Origin: Opitutaceae bacterium
Lineage (GTDB): Bacteria; Verrucomicrobiota; Verrucomicrobiia; Opitutales; Opitutaceae
Assembly (NCBI GenBank): GCA_030648295.1
Contig: JAUSID010000072.1
Span: 146,001-210,000 of the forward strand
DNA: 64,000 nucleotides
Direction: 5' to 3'
Each line of letters starts with the position of its first letter. Position 1 is the first letter of the stretch. Positions 46,064 through 55,296 of this stretch are shown here, piece after piece. The notes below the pieces were generated by a model, which was given only the letters and a program-made list of their open reading frames with translations, was not told the origin of the DNA and ran no database searches. Position numbers and translations under genes: made by a program.

Positions 46064-46260
46064 GGGTTAGCTGCCACCGCCACCGCGCGGCATGATTACC
46101 GTCACAATCGAAGGCAAAGCCGTTCGCCTGATTCAGGCGACGCGCGAAATCATCGACGTTTTCGAGTTGGGCCGACCACGCTGAGTCGGCGGCATCCGCC
46201 AGCGGTTGTAGCTCCTCGCGACAACCTTCAACCCCGATCCGGGCCGGCGGCGGAAAACAA

Positions 46261-47412
46261 TCAGGTCTTGGCCCGCCCAAAACCAACGTCCATCCACACT
46301 GCGAGCGTCAGCACGACGCCGCGGGCGATGAATTTTGTCTCGGGCGCGACAGCGAGCAGCGTCATGCCGTTGAGCAGCGTGGTCATGATGAGCGCGCCGA
46401 AGATCACGCCGCCGACGGAGCCGCGCCCGCCCTTCAATGCCGTGCCGCCGATCACGCATGCCGCAATCGCGTCGAGCTCCATCAAATCGCCCACCGTCGT
46501 CGTCGCGGCACCGGAGTACGCCGTGGTCATGAATCCGGTGAGCGCGACGGTTACGCCCATGAGCAGATAAGCGCCGATGAGCACTCGGTTCACCGCCACG
46601 CCGGAAAGCAGCGCGGCCTCCTCGTTGCCGCCGATGGCATACAGATAACGGCCGAACGGCGTGTGTCGGGTGAGGAAATACACCATCGCCGCGGTGCCGC
46701 TCAGGACGATCAGGGTGAGGGGGACGCCACGAAAGTGGTTGCAGATGATAACGAGCGCCAGGGTCGCCGCGCTCACTCCGATCCAAAGCGCGAACTCCGT
46801 GCCGAACGGACGAACGGGCAATCCGTGCCGCCGCCGCGCGGCGCGGCTGTGCCAGGCAATCACCGCCAGCAGCGCGCCAACTGCGAGCGCGAGCCCAAGC
46901 CCCATGTATGTTGGAAGGTAATACGTCGTGAGTAGCGAGTACAGGTTGGACTGGTCACCCCGCGACACGGGCACGGTCGAGTTCTGAATCACGAGCCAGA
47001 AGAGGCCCTTGAAAATGAGCAGTCCGCCGAGCGTGATGATGAACGAGGGAATCCGCTGCCGGACAATCAGCGTGCCCATGAGTGTCCAGAGCATGATGGC
47101 AACGCCGAGCGCCGCGCCCATCGCGGCGGCCGCGGGCCAGTCCTGCTGGAACACCAGCACGGCCGCTACGCCTCCAATCAGCCCGACGCCGCTGCCAACG
47201 GACAAGTCAATTTGGCCCGTGAGCAGAATCATGAACATCCCGAGCGCAAGCGTCCCGATAATCGAAAACTCGACGATGAGCTGCGTGAGGTTGCGCGGGC
47301 CGAGAAAGACGAACGCTTCGTCGCCGAACAGCGCGCCGCGATCGAGCCGCAGGGCGAAAAACGCGGCGACCGCGATCAAACCGAGCGGCATGGCGAGGTT
47401 TTGGAGACGCAT
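46261..47412 (-). CDS. xylH: Sugar ABC transporter permease, XylH type
   Basis: This encodes 383 residues with about ten membrane helices. It has the RbsC/XylH family signatures GTLALGMFMILLTGQIDLSV and the EAA-like region YAIGGNEEAALLSGVAVNRV. A central insertion of about 60 residues (HSRAARRRHGLPVRPFG) separates the halves, as in XylH proteins. The four-helix-bundle cassette sits immediately upstream, so its start codon lies five bases from the cassette edge with no visible ribosome site. Confidence 0.9.
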   Translation of the reverse strand: MRLQNLAMPLGLIAVAAFFALRLDRGALFGDEAFVFLGPRNLTQLIVEFSIIGTLALGMFMILLTGQIDLSVGSGVGLIGGVAAVLVFQQDWPAAAAMGAALGVAIMLWTLMGTLIVRQRIPSFIITLGGLLIFKGLFWLVIQNSTVPVSRGDQSNLYSLLTTYYLPTYMGLGLALAVGALLAVIAWHSRAARRRHGLPVRPFGTEFALWIGVSAATLALVIICNHFRGVPLTLIVLSGTAAMVYFLTRHTPFGRYLYAIGGNEEAALLSGVAVNRVLIGAYLLMGVTVALTGFMTTAYSGAATTTVGDLMELDAIAACVIGGTALKGGRGSVGGVIFGALIMTTLLNGMTLLAVAPETKFIARGVVLTLAVWMDVGFGRAKT

Positions 47413-47416
47413 GATG

Positions 47417-47890
47417 AATGACCAACGATCAAGGACCAATGACCAATTGAATCGCGTTGTGCTGCTCAGCTGGGGATCGCGCGTTCTTCACGAATGTGTC
47501 GGTCCGTCGTGCGGATGCTCGCGCAAAAAATCAGGTGCAGTTGCTTTGCCTCGATCCACAATTCCCGAGCCGTGGTTTTCTGCGCAGGGAGGGCTTTGGC
47601 GATCATCCGGAGCCAATACTTGGTTTCCTTCGCCTCCTTGCGACAAATACCAATTTTGTGGCGGAAATCTTTTTTCGACTCCGCCTCATCAGCCTCACAA
47701 TAATTTGCGCCAACACTTGTCCCGGATGCCACCAGTTGTGTGATTATGGGTGTAGTGACGGGGTTAAAGCTGAGCTCCAGACAGAACTCGATGACGGCTT
47801 CGCCAAAGCGCGCAGTGCGTTCCTCCAGATCAAAAATCCGGTGTTTCATTGGTGTTATCCTTGGGCCTTGATCCTTGGTCATTGGTCATT
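47417..47890. mobile_element. Putative mobile cassette carrying a four-helix-bundle gene
   Basis: Both ends, read inward, begin AATGACCAA and contain GATCAAGG within the next 20 bases, so the element has imperfect terminal inverted repeats. The left end is 47417-47449 and the right end 47856-47890. It sits exactly between xylG and xylH, and the xylG stop codon (TGA) lies inside the right repeat. No transposase is encoded, so movement would need outside help. Confidence 0.55.
47466..47849 (-). CDS. Four-helix-bundle protein (23S rRNA intervening-sequence type)
   Basis: This encodes 127 residues from an ATG with a good ribosome site (AAGGATAACACCA); an upstream ATG at 47882 lies in the terminal repeat. 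The helix pattern matches the S23/IVP family (RIFDLEERTARFGEAVIEFC, SGTSVGANYCEADEAESKKD, ICRKEAKETKYWLRMIAK). Members occur in 23S rRNA intervening sequences and beside diversity-generating retroelements; biochemical function is unclear. Here it interrupts a sugar transporter operon and is flanked by inverted repeats. Confidence 0.87.
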   Translation of the reverse strand: MKHRIFDLEERTARFGEAVIEFCLELSFNPVTTPIITQLVASGTSVGANYCEADEAESKKDFRHKIGICRKEAKETKYWLRMIAKALPAQKTTARELWIEAKQLHLIFCASIRTTDRHIREERAIPS

Positions 47891-49487
47891 CGCCGCGCGG
47901 CGCCTCGCGCCGCGCCGCCATCGCGGCGGCGAGCAGCCGCTCGGGCGAAAACTGGCCGCGGACGAATTCACCGCCGATCCGTCCGCTCGCGAGCATGATG
48001 ATGCGATCGCACATGCCGATCAGTTCCGGCAGTTCGCTCGATACGAGGATCACGGCTTTGCCCTCGACGGCCAGCTGGTTGATTAGTTCATAGATCTCGA
48101 CCTTCGCGCCAACGTCGATCCCGCGCGTCGGCTCGTCCAGTATGATCACCGCCGGCTGCGTCATCAGCGCCTTCCCGAGCACGACCTTCTGCTGATTTCC
48201 ACCGGAGAGCTTTCCGACCCGCTCATTTTGGCTTGGCGCCTTGACGCGTAGCGCGTCGAACCAATGCTGGTTGCGGACGAACTCCGCCGGTTGGTCGATT
48301 CGCCCGCCGGCGGTGCGAAGATTTCGCAGGCTCGAGAGCGAGAGGTTGAATCCGACGGTTTGCTCCAGCACCAGTCCGTAGCGCCGGCGATCTTCCGTCG
48401 CGAGAATCAGGCCGCGCGCAATCGATTCCCTGGGTGTCGGCCGCAGGTAGGGCTCGCCCTTCACCCGGATGTCGCCCGATACGCGGTCACCCCAGGCTCC
48501 GAAGAGATGCATGACCAATTCCGTCCGGCCCGCGCCCATGAGCCCGCCGAATCCGAGGACTTCGCCGGCGCGAAGCTCGAAGGAGAGGTCACGCAGGAAC
48601 GCCGATTCACCGCGTGCGCGCGCGACGGTGAGATGTCGCACGGAAAGAACCGGTGCCGGTCCCGGTTGTTCGTCGCGCGCAGGCGCGGCCCGGCGCGGAA
48701 ACAACTCCGCCAATTCACGGCCAACCATGTGCTTGATCACCAGCGGAACCGACGCATCACGCGCCGCCAGCGTCGCGACACTCGCGCCGTCGCGCAGCAC
48801 GGTGATGCGATCCGCGATGGCGAGCACCTCTTCCAGTTTGTGCGAGATGTAGATGCAGGCCGTGCCCTGCGCGCGCAAACGCCGCAGGTGGTCGAGGAGA
48901 ATTGCGACTTCAGTTTCGGTCAGCGCGGCCGTCGGCTCGTCGAGCACCAGTACGCGCGACTGCTTGTCCATCGCGCGGATGATTTCGACCAACTGCTTCT
49001 GCCCAATGCCGAGCGTCGCGACGCGCGCTTCGGACGAAATCCGCAGGCCAAAATCTTCGAGCAGCATCGCCGCGCGCCGGTGCATCTCCAGCCAGTCGAT
49101 TCGGATTCCGCGGCGTGGCTCGCGGCCGAGGAAGATGTTTTCGGCCACGCTGAGTTCATCGACCAGGGCGAATTCCTGCGTGATGACGGCGATCCCCGCT
49201 GTCTCAGCATCGCAAATACCGCGAAACGCCGCCAGCTCGCCGTCGATCCGCAATTCGCCCTCGTAGCTGCCGCGGGGATGAATCCCGGCCAGCAGTTTGA
49301 TCAGCGTCGACTTGCCGGCGCCGTTCTCGCCGCAGAGCGCGTGGATTTCGCCCGCGTGCAGATCGAAATCGACGCGGCTGAGCGCCACCACGCCGGGAAA
49401 TTCCTTAACGAGGCCTCGCGCTTCGAGCAGCGGCACGCCGGGTGACGAGGGAAGAGTGGCTAACGACGAAGGGTCAGCGGCGGACAC
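47886..49487 (-). CDS. xylG: Sugar ABC transporter ATP-binding protein, XylG type
   Basis: This encodes 533 residues from a GTG start. Two ABC domains are present. The first has Walker A GENGAGKST and LVLDEPTAALTETEV. The second has a degenerate P-loop (GLMGAGRTELVMHLFG), which is normal for this family, with signature KLSGGNQQKVVLGKALM and IILDEPTRGIDVGAK. It powers import through XylH. The XylF gene lies 47 bases upstream on the same strand. Confidence 0.93.
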   Translation of the reverse strand: MSAADPSSLATLPSSPGVPLLEARGLVKEFPGVVALSRVDFDLHAGEIHALCGENGAGKSTLIKLLAGIHPRGSYEGELRIDGELAAFRGICDAETAGIAVITQEFALVDELSVAENIFLGREPRRGIRIDWLEMHRRAAMLLEDFGLRISSEARVATLGIGQKQLVEIIRAMDKQSRVLVLDEPTAALTETEVAILLDHLRRLRAQGTACIYISHKLEEVLAIADRITVLRDGASVATLAARDASVPLVIKHMVGRELAELFPRRAAPARDEQPGPAPVLSVRHLTVARARGESAFLRDLSFELRAGEVLGFGGLMGAGRTELVMHLFGAWGDRVSGDIRVKGEPYLRPTPRESIARGLILATEDRRRYGLVLEQTVGFNLSLSSLRNLRTAGGRIDQPAEFVRNQHWFDALRVKAPSQNERVGKLSGGNQQKVVLGKALMTQPAVIILDEPTRGIDVGAKVEIYELINQLAVEGKAVILVSSELPELIGMCDRIIMLASGRIGGEFVRGQFSPERLLAAAMAARREAPRGE

Positions 49488-49534
49488 GAGCGAGGCCTGT
49501 TTTCAGCCATTGAGCCATTCACCGCGGGCATTCG

Positions 49535-50533
49535 TCAGCGCAGGTCGGACGCTTTGTGAAATCCATCCGCGACCACAGTCGACATCAGGTTTTCTTTGTC
49601 GACGAGAACGACCGCCTCGAAGATCGATGGCACTTTCTTGACGCCATTGTCGAGCACGGCACTGGTGCGCGGTTGTTTGGCCTTCGCGACGTCGACGGCC
49701 ACGCGTGCCGCCAGCGCTGCGAGATTCTTGAGCGGCTTGTAGACGGTCATCGATTGCGTACCGCGCCGGATTCGCTGGCAGGCCGCAAGGTCGGCGTCTT
49801 GGCCCGACACGAGCACCTTGCCGGCCAGGCCTTCCTCCAGCAGCGCCTGGATCGCGCCTCCTGCCGTGCCGTCGTTGGAGACCACGACGGCGTCAAGATT
49901 GCGGCCGGCCTTGGTGATGGCGGCGTTCATGATTTTCTTGGCGTTTTCGGGCTTCCAGTCGAGCGCCCAGTCTTCGTGCACGACCTCGACTTTACCGGAG
50001 TTGATCAACGGAAGCAGAATATTGTCCTGCCCCTCCTTGAACATCTTCGCGTTGTTGTCGGTGGGAGCGCCGTAGATGCGCACGATGCGCGCCTTGCGGT
50101 CCTTGGGCAGCCGCGCCGCGATGTATCCCGCCTGGGCCTCGCCCACCTTCACGTTGTCGAACGACAGGTAGTAATCGATGTTCGCGTTGCGGATCACCCG
50201 GTCGTAGGCAATGACCGGAATCTTCGCCTCGTTGGCGGATTTCACCGCGCGTGTCATCGCCTCGCCATTGTGCGGCACGATGACGAGGACATCGACCCGG
50301 CGGCTGATGAGCGATTCGACATCGCGGACCTGCCGGGTGTCGTCGCTGTTGGCCGACTGGACGATGACGGAGGCGCCGAGCTTCTGGGCTTCGGCGATAA
50401 AGGTGTCGCGATCGCGCTGCCAGCGTTCCTCCTTGAGCGTGTCGAGCGACAGCCCGATGACGGGTTTGTCCCGCGAGGCGAGCGCGGTGGCGGCGAGTAA
50501 AAGCGAGAGGAGGACGGTGAGCCGGGTTTTCAT
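49535..50533 (-). CDS. xylF: Xylose-type sugar-binding lipoprotein or periplasmic protein, XylF
   Basis: This encodes 332 residues with a signal peptide (MKTRLTVLLSLLLAATALAS). The type 1 periplasmic-binding fold matches XylF closely: VIGLSLDTLKEERWQRDRDT, SVIVQSANSDDTRQVRDVES, VIAYDRVIRNANIDYYLSFD and VSNDGTAGGAIQALLEEGL. It captures D-xylose for XylGH. No xylose isomerase or kinase is seen nearby. It is divergent from the heptose adenylyltransferase gene with a gap of about 55 bases. Confidence 0.92.
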   Translation of the reverse strand: MKTRLTVLLSLLLAATALASRDKPVIGLSLDTLKEERWQRDRDTFIAEAQKLGASVIVQSANSDDTRQVRDVESLISRRVDVLVIVPHNGEAMTRAVKSANEAKIPVIAYDRVIRNANIDYYLSFDNVKVGEAQAGYIAARLPKDRKARIVRIYGAPTDNNAKMFKEGQDNILLPLINSGKVEVVHEDWALDWKPENAKKIMNAAITKAGRNLDAVVVSNDGTAGGAIQALLEEGLAGKVLVSGQDADLAACQRIRRGTQSMTVYKPLKNLAALAARVAVDVAKAKQPRTSAVLDNGVKKVPSIFEAVVLVDKENLMSTVVADGFHKASDLR

Positions 50534-50588
50534 TCGGGGCGGATAAGCGGATTTACAACCGCGGGTGAATCGTGAGGCTTGTGAACGC

Positions 50589-51086
50589 GTGACGCTGGAC
50601 AACCCAAAATTGCTGACACTGCCGGGGGCCATGGTTGAGCGCGAGCGATTGCGTGCCGCCGGCCGGCGCGTTGTCCTGACCAACGGCGTGTTCGATTTGT
50701 TGCACCCCGGGCATTTGTACTACCTTCAGAAAGCGCGCGCGCTGGGCGACGCGCTGTTCATCGCGCTGAACGGCGATGTGAGCGTGCGCACGCTCAAGGG
50801 TCCGACCAGGCCCATTCAGGACGAACAGCAGCGGGCATATGCGCTCGGCGCGCTTACTTGCGTGGACGCAATCGTGGTTTTCAACCAGCCGCGGCTCACG
50901 GCAGAGGTTCGTGCGCTGCAGCCGGACGTTTATTGCAAGGCGGGTGACTACACGCTCGAAAAACTCAACGCGGAGGAACGCGCCGCCTTGCAGGAAGTCG
51001 GCGCCGAGATTCGTTTCCTGCCGTTCCTGCCAGGATTCAGCACCACCGATTTGATTGCGAAAATCAAAGCCGCCGCGGAAATTTAA
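50589..51086 (+). CDS. rfaE2: D-glycero-beta-D-manno-heptose-1-phosphate adenylyltransferase (HldE C-domain/RfaE2)
   Basis: This encodes 165 residues from a GTG at 50589 with GAGG upstream; GTG 50565 is an alternative. The nucleotidyltransferase motif VVLTNGVFDLLHPGHLYYLQ is intact, with HPGH for ATP binding and IQDEQQRAYALGALTCVDAI downstream. It makes ADP-heptose for lipopolysaccharide core. purN starts six bases after its stop. Confidence 0.9.
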   Translation: MTLDNPKLLTLPGAMVERERLRAAGRRVVLTNGVFDLLHPGHLYYLQKARALGDALFIALNGDVSVRTLKGPTRPIQDEQQRAYALGALTCVDAIVVFNQPRLTAEVRALQPDVYCKAGDYTLEKLNAEERAALQEVGAEIRFLPFLPGFSTTDLIAKIKAAAEI

Positions 51087-51092
51087 GCTGCC

Positions 51093-51671
51093 ATGCGTAT
51101 CGTCATACTTGGCTCCGGCCGCGGTTCGAATGCCGAGGCGATTTTGCAGGTCCAGCAGGCCGGCAAACTAGGCCGCGGGCGCGTGGTCCAGATTTTTTCG
51201 GACCGGCCGGACGCCGGCATCCTGGCCCTGGGACCTCGCTTTGGCCTCCCGGCCGATTTCCTCGATCCGTCGCCGTTCAAGACGAAGCTCGACGGCGAAG
51301 GCGAGCAGCATTACATCGCGGCGATCACGGCGTGCAAACCAGACCTGATTGTGCTCGCCGGGTTCATGCGTGTGTTGAAGCTGCCGTTCGTCAGCCGGTT
51401 CGAGGGGAAGATCATCAATCTCCATCCGAGCCTGCTGCCGAGCTTCCCCGGACTGGATGCCATCGGCCAAGCGTTTCGGCGCGGCGTGAAGATCACCGGC
51501 TGCACGGTCCATTACGTTACCTTGGACGTCGATGGCGGGCCGATCATCGATCAGGAGCCGGTCCGCATCGAAGACGATGATACAGTCGAATCGCTGGCCG
51601 AAAAGGTGCACGCCGCCGAACACGCGCTGCTGCCGTCGGTGATCGCACGATTGAGCGAAAAGCCTTTGTGA
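51093..51671 (+). CDS. purN: Phosphoribosylglycinamide formyltransferase
   Basis: This encodes 192 residues. Motifs typical of PurN are clear: the start GSGRGSNAEAIL, then LIVLAGFMRVLKLPFVSRFE, the active-site Asn-x-His (KIINLHPSLLPSFPG) and a later Asp (VTLDVDGGPIIDQEPV). It transfers a formyl group from 10-formyl-tetrahydrofolate to GAR in purine synthesis. It ends six bases before creB, so the two are probably co-transcribed. Confidence 0.95.
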   Translation: MRIVILGSGRGSNAEAILQVQQAGKLGRGRVVQIFSDRPDAGILALGPRFGLPADFLDPSPFKTKLDGEGEQHYIAAITACKPDLIVLAGFMRVLKLPFVSRFEGKIINLHPSLLPSFPGLDAIGQAFRRGVKITGCTVHYVTLDVDGGPIIDQEPVRIEDDDTVESLAEKVHAAEHALLPSVIARLSEKPL

Positions 51672-51677
51672 TTCCCC

Positions 51678-52400
51678 ATGGATGAGCGCCTGCGCATCCT
51701 GATCGTGGAAGACGAACCGGCGATCGCCGATACGCTCGTCTACGCGCTGAGGACGGAGGGGTTCGCACCGGAGTGGTGCGCCACCGGCCGCGCCGGGCTG
51801 GCAGCGCTGCGGGCCAAGCCTTTTGCGCTCGTGGTGCTCGACGTGGGGCTGCCCGACGGCAGCGGGTTCGATTTCTGCAAGGAGATTCGCGCCGGATCCG
51901 CGGTGCCGGTCCTCTTCCTCACCGCGCGCAACACCGAGCTCGACCGCGTGCTCGGGCTGGAACTCGGAGGCGACGATTACCTGACCAAACCCTTCAGTCC
52001 GCGCGAGCTCACCGCCCGGGTGAAAGCCATTCTGCGGCGGACGAACGGCGGCCCGCTCCGGACGCACGCGGAAACGGCGGAGGCGCGCGGTGTTTCGCCG
52101 ACAGGTCAGGCGCGCGAAATCGAAATCGATGAAGAGCGCTGCCTGGTTCGCTATCGCGGGCAGGAATTGCAACTGACGCGCTACGAATATCGGCTGATGA
52201 AAGCGCTTGCGGCTAAACCGGGCCGGGTATTTTCACGCGAACAGTTGATGAGCGCGGCATGGGAGGACCCTGGCGCCAGCCTGGATCGCACCGTGGACGC
52301 GCACATCAAGACCTTGCGGGCAAAGCTCCACGCCGTCGCGAGCGATCGCGATCCGATCCAAACCCATCGCGGGCTCGGCTACTCGCTGTGTTCGGCGTAG
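51678..52400 (+). CDS. creB: OmpR-family response regulator CreB
   Basis: This encodes 240 residues. The receiver domain opens ILIVEDEPAIADTLVYALRT and has the phosphoacceptor Asp in LVVLDVGLPDGSGF and the Lys in DDYLTKPFSPRELTARV. The C-terminal winged helix recognises DNA (YEYRLMKALAAKPGRVFSRE). The sequence is close to E. coli CreB, and the neighbouring sensor and CreD confirm it. The likely target is the TTCAC repeat cluster upstream of creD. Confidence 0.93.
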   Translation: MDERLRILIVEDEPAIADTLVYALRTEGFAPEWCATGRAGLAALRAKPFALVVLDVGLPDGSGFDFCKEIRAGSAVPVLFLTARNTELDRVLGLELGGDDYLTKPFSPRELTARVKAILRRTNGGPLRTHAETAEARGVSPTGQAREIEIDEERCLVRYRGQELQLTRYEYRLMKALAAKPGRVFSREQLMSAAWEDPGASLDRTVDAHIKTLRAKLHAVASDRDPIQTHRGLGYSLCSA

Positions 52401-52413
52401 CCCGGGCTGCCGG

Positions 52414-53784
52414 ATGAGAATTCGCACCGCAATCTTCGGCGTATATGTCACCGCTTCGGCCGTTGGCTTTGCCATCCTGATGGGGCTCGTGCTGCGAGAC
52501 GTGCGGCTTCGTTACATCGAATCGATGCGGCGCACGCTCGGCGACACCGCGGCATTTTTGGCGACATTTGCGGCCGAAGGCGCGACGGATGGCGCCGAGT
52601 GGACGCAACGGCTCGCGGCCCTGCCGGCGCAAACGGAGCGGTTGCGCGTTTTTGCATCGGACGCGGATGGACGCGTGCACTTCGATTCGGCCGCCGGGCG
52701 CGACGTGGGGCAGGTTTACGAGTGGCCGATGAGAGGCGGAGGCAGAATCGCGTCGGAGAATTATTCCGTTCCGAACGTGGCCATCGTCGATGGCGAACTG
52801 CGTGTGCGAGCGAGCGTTCGTCGTGGCGGCGAACTGATCGGGTGGGTTGGGGTGGGCCGGCCGCTCGCGACGGCGACGGAGGGGATCAGCCGGGCGCGCA
52901 CGGAACTGCTGTGGTCGGCGGGTGGCATCGCGCTCGTGATGACGGCGGCCGGCTGGTGGATCGCCTCGCGGCTGACGCGTTCGCTCGAGCGACTCACCGA
53001 TTATGCCGTCGCCGTGCGGGATGGCCGGCGCGCAAACCCACCGGCGTCGCGGGCAAAGGAAATCGCGGCGTTGACGCGTGCCTTCGAGGAGATGCGGGCG
53101 GCGCTGGAGGGCAAAGCCTACGTCGAACGGTACACGCAGGCGCTGGCCCACGAGTTCAAGGCGCCGCTTTCCAGCATCCGCGGTGCGGCCGAGTTGCTGG
53201 GCGAGGACATGCCGCGGGAGGAGCGCGCCCGCTTCATCGCCAACCTGCGCGCGGAATCGGAACGGATGCAACTGTTGGTCGATCGACTGCTCGAACTCGC
53301 GGCTCTCGAGGCGCGACATGGACGGGTCGAGTTTGCCCCGGTTAATTTGCGCGAGATCGCGGCGGAAGTCGTGGCAGCCGCAATGGGCGCAGCCACGCAG
53401 CGTCAGGTCGAATTGGTCGTCGCGCCCGGCGCGCAGACGTGCATCCGCGGCGAGAAATTCCTGCTCACCCAGGCACTCGGCAATTTGGTGCAAAATGCGC
53501 TCGAGCACACTCCCGCTGGCGGCACGGTCACGGTTCAAGTGACGACGACCGCGCGATGTGCGGCGTTCGTCGTCGAGGATACCGGTGCCGGCATTCCAGC
53601 CTTCGCGCTGGAGCGGGTGTTCGACCGGTTCTATTCGCTGCCGCGGCCGGATACTGGGCGCAAGAGCAGTGGACTCGGTTTGAGCATCGTCCGGGAAATC
53701 GCGCATCTGCATGGCGGCGAGGCCAGGCTGGAGAATCGTGAGACCGGCGGAGTGCGCGCGGTCGTGGAATTTCCGCTGGGCTGA
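52414..53784 (+). CDS. creC: Sensor histidine kinase CreC
   Basis: This encodes 456 residues: an N-terminal membrane helix, a periplasmic sensor of about 140 residues, a second helix (LLWSAGGIALVMTAAGWWIA), HAMP, the H-box AHEFKAPLSSIRGAAELLGE, the N-box LGNLVQNALEHTPAGG and the G-boxes VEDTGAGIPAFALERVFDRF and SSGLGLSIVREIAHLHGGEA. It phosphorylates CreB. In enterobacteria CreC responds to carbon and energy status and envelope stress; the signal here is unknown. Confidence 0.93.
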   Translation: MRIRTAIFGVYVTASAVGFAILMGLVLRDVRLRYIESMRRTLGDTAAFLATFAAEGATDGAEWTQRLAALPAQTERLRVFASDADGRVHFDSAAGRDVGQVYEWPMRGGGRIASENYSVPNVAIVDGELRVRASVRRGGELIGWVGVGRPLATATEGISRARTELLWSAGGIALVMTAAGWWIASRLTRSLERLTDYAVAVRDGRRANPPASRAKEIAALTRAFEEMRAALEGKAYVERYTQALAHEFKAPLSSIRGAAELLGEDMPREERARFIANLRAESERMQLLVDRLLELAALEARHGRVEFAPVNLREIAAEVVAAAMGAATQRQVELVVAPGAQTCIRGEKFLLTQALGNLVQNALEHTPAGGTVTVQVTTTARCAAFVVEDTGAGIPAFALERVFDRFYSLPRPDTGRKSSGLGLSIVREIAHLHGGEARLENRETGGVRAVVEFPLG

Positions 53785-53823
53785 ATCGAGCCGCGGGCGG
53801 CAGCGGCGGAGGTCGCGGCATTT

Positions 53824-53861
53824 TTCACCGCGACTTCACGCTGACTTCACGCGCGCTTCAT
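53824..53861 (+). promoter_or_regulatory. Four-fold cre-tag (CreB binding sites)
   Basis: TTCAC occurs at 53824, 53835 and 53846, then TTCAT at 53857. Each pair is 11 bases apart (six-base spacers), which is exactly the TTCAC-N6-TTCAC tag recognised by E. coli CreB. The cluster sits between creC and creD, 23 bases before the creD start. Confidence 0.85.
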
Positions 53862-53883
53862 CTGGGGGCGGTTTACTTGGCGC

Positions 53884-55296
53884 GTGAACCAGCCGCCACT
53901 TCTTGTCCCGATCAAACAAACGGTTCGCGAGAATGCGACCGTCCTCAAGCTCCTGCTGGTCGCCTTGCTGGTCGGGTTGTTGCTCGTGCCGTTGAGCATG
54001 GTGGAAAGGACACTCCGTGAACGGCTCGCCCGGCACGACGCGGCCGTCGCATCGATCACCCAGGCGTGGGGAAAATCACAGCGGCTGTTCGGACCGGTGC
54101 TCGTCGTGCCTTACACGTTCAAACAGGAGAGCGACGAGTGGACGAATGTCACCGCTCCGGACGGCCGGCGCACGCGGGAGCGGGTCGTTCGTACGGTTGC
54201 CGCCGAAGCTCTTTTGCTGCCGGAGCAACTCGATGTCCGCGGTGCACTCGAGTCTTCGGAGCGGGCGCGCGGAATCTACCGAACGAATGTCTACGCCGCG
54301 ACCCTGAGGATCGCGGGCCGGTTCGCGCCGCCGGATTTGAGCGCGCTGGTGCCGGCCGGTTCGGACGTACAGTGGACGCGTTCGCGAGTGGGTGTCGCAA
54401 TCAGCGATCTGCGCGGCACGCGTGAGACTCTCACGTTGCGGTGGGGCGATGCCGACCTGCCGTTGCAAACGGGTGCGCGGCTCGAGGGATTTGGCTCCGG
54501 GCTGCATGCCCCGATCGCGCTGGCCAAGGGTGGCGCGGGGATCGATTTTGCGCTCGAGCTCACGCTCAACGGCAGCGGCGCCCTGACGATGGTTCCGAGC
54601 GGCAGGAAGACGAGCGTGCAGTTGAGTTCGCCGTGGCCCGATCCAGGTTTCCTCGGTGCGTTCCTGCCGGTGCAGCGCGAGATTGGCGCGGCCGGCTTCG
54701 ATGCCACCTGGCAGGTGAGCCATTACGGCCGGGATTTTCCGCAACTTTGGGCGACTCAGGGCGGCGGTCCGGCGCCGTCCGTCGCCACCATTGAAGCGTC
54801 CGCGTTTGGGGTCAGCCTGATGCGAACGGTCACGCCATATCGCACCGTCGAGCGCGCGATCAAATACGGCGTGTTGTTCCTGGCGCTGCTGTTCGCGACG
54901 TTTTTTCTTTTCGAGACCGTGTGTGCGGTGCGGTTGAAGGCGCTCAACTATCTGCTCGTCGGCGCCGCGCTTTGCCTGTTCTACCTCGGCCTGCTTTCGT
55001 TGGCGGAATTCATCGGCTTTGTGACGGCCTATGTGGGCGCAGCCGCCGCGTCCGTGGGGATGATTGGGCTGTATAGCTGGAGCGTGCTGCACAGCGCGAG
55101 GCGAGCGGCGCTCGTCGCCGTCATGTTGAGTGGAGTCTACGGTTATTTGTATTTCGTGCTTCAGATGGAGGATTTCGCCCTGCTCGCCGGGACGACGGCG
55201 CTGTTCGCGCTCCTCGCCGCCGTGATGTACGCGACCCGGCGGCTCGACCGCGGCGACGATGTGGCCACGGCAGCGGCGACCGCGGCACGAACATGA
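53884..55296 (+). CDS. creD: Inner membrane protein CreD
   Basis: This encodes 470 residues from a GTG start. One N-terminal membrane helix (LLLVALLVGLLLVPLSMVER), a large periplasmic beta-rich domain (about 55-320) and a C-terminal block of five to six helices (KYGVLFLALLFATFFLFETV, NYLLVGAALCLFYLGLLSLA) match CreD. The protein affects envelope integrity and is the best-known CreBC target. The cre-tag directly upstream indicates positive control by CreB. A small ORF overlaps its stop. Confidence 0.92.
   Translation: MNQPPLLVPIKQTVRENATVLKLLLVALLVGLLLVPLSMVERTLRERLARHDAAVASITQAWGKSQRLFGPVLVVPYTFKQESDEWTNVTAPDGRRTRERVVRTVAAEALLLPEQLDVRGALESSERARGIYRTNVYAATLRIAGRFAPPDLSALVPAGSDVQWTRSRVGVAISDLRGTRETLTLRWGDADLPLQTGARLEGFGSGLHAPIALAKGGAGIDFALELTLNGSGALTMVPSGRKTSVQLSSPWPDPGFLGAFLPVQREIGAAGFDATWQVSHYGRDFPQLWATQGGGPAPSVATIEASAFGVSLMRTVTPYRTVERAIKYGVLFLALLFATFFLFETVCAVRLKALNYLLVGAALCLFYLGLLSLAEFIGFVTAYVGAAAASVGMIGLYSWSVLHSARRAALVAVMLSGVYGYLYFVLQMEDFALLAGTTALFALLAAVMYATRRLDRGDDVATAAATAART

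Noticed and set aside
46094..46186. 30-codon ORF beginning MITVTIEGKAV after dnaJ.
   Set aside because: Too short, no ribosome site and no homologue recognised; might be a fragment but cannot be supported.
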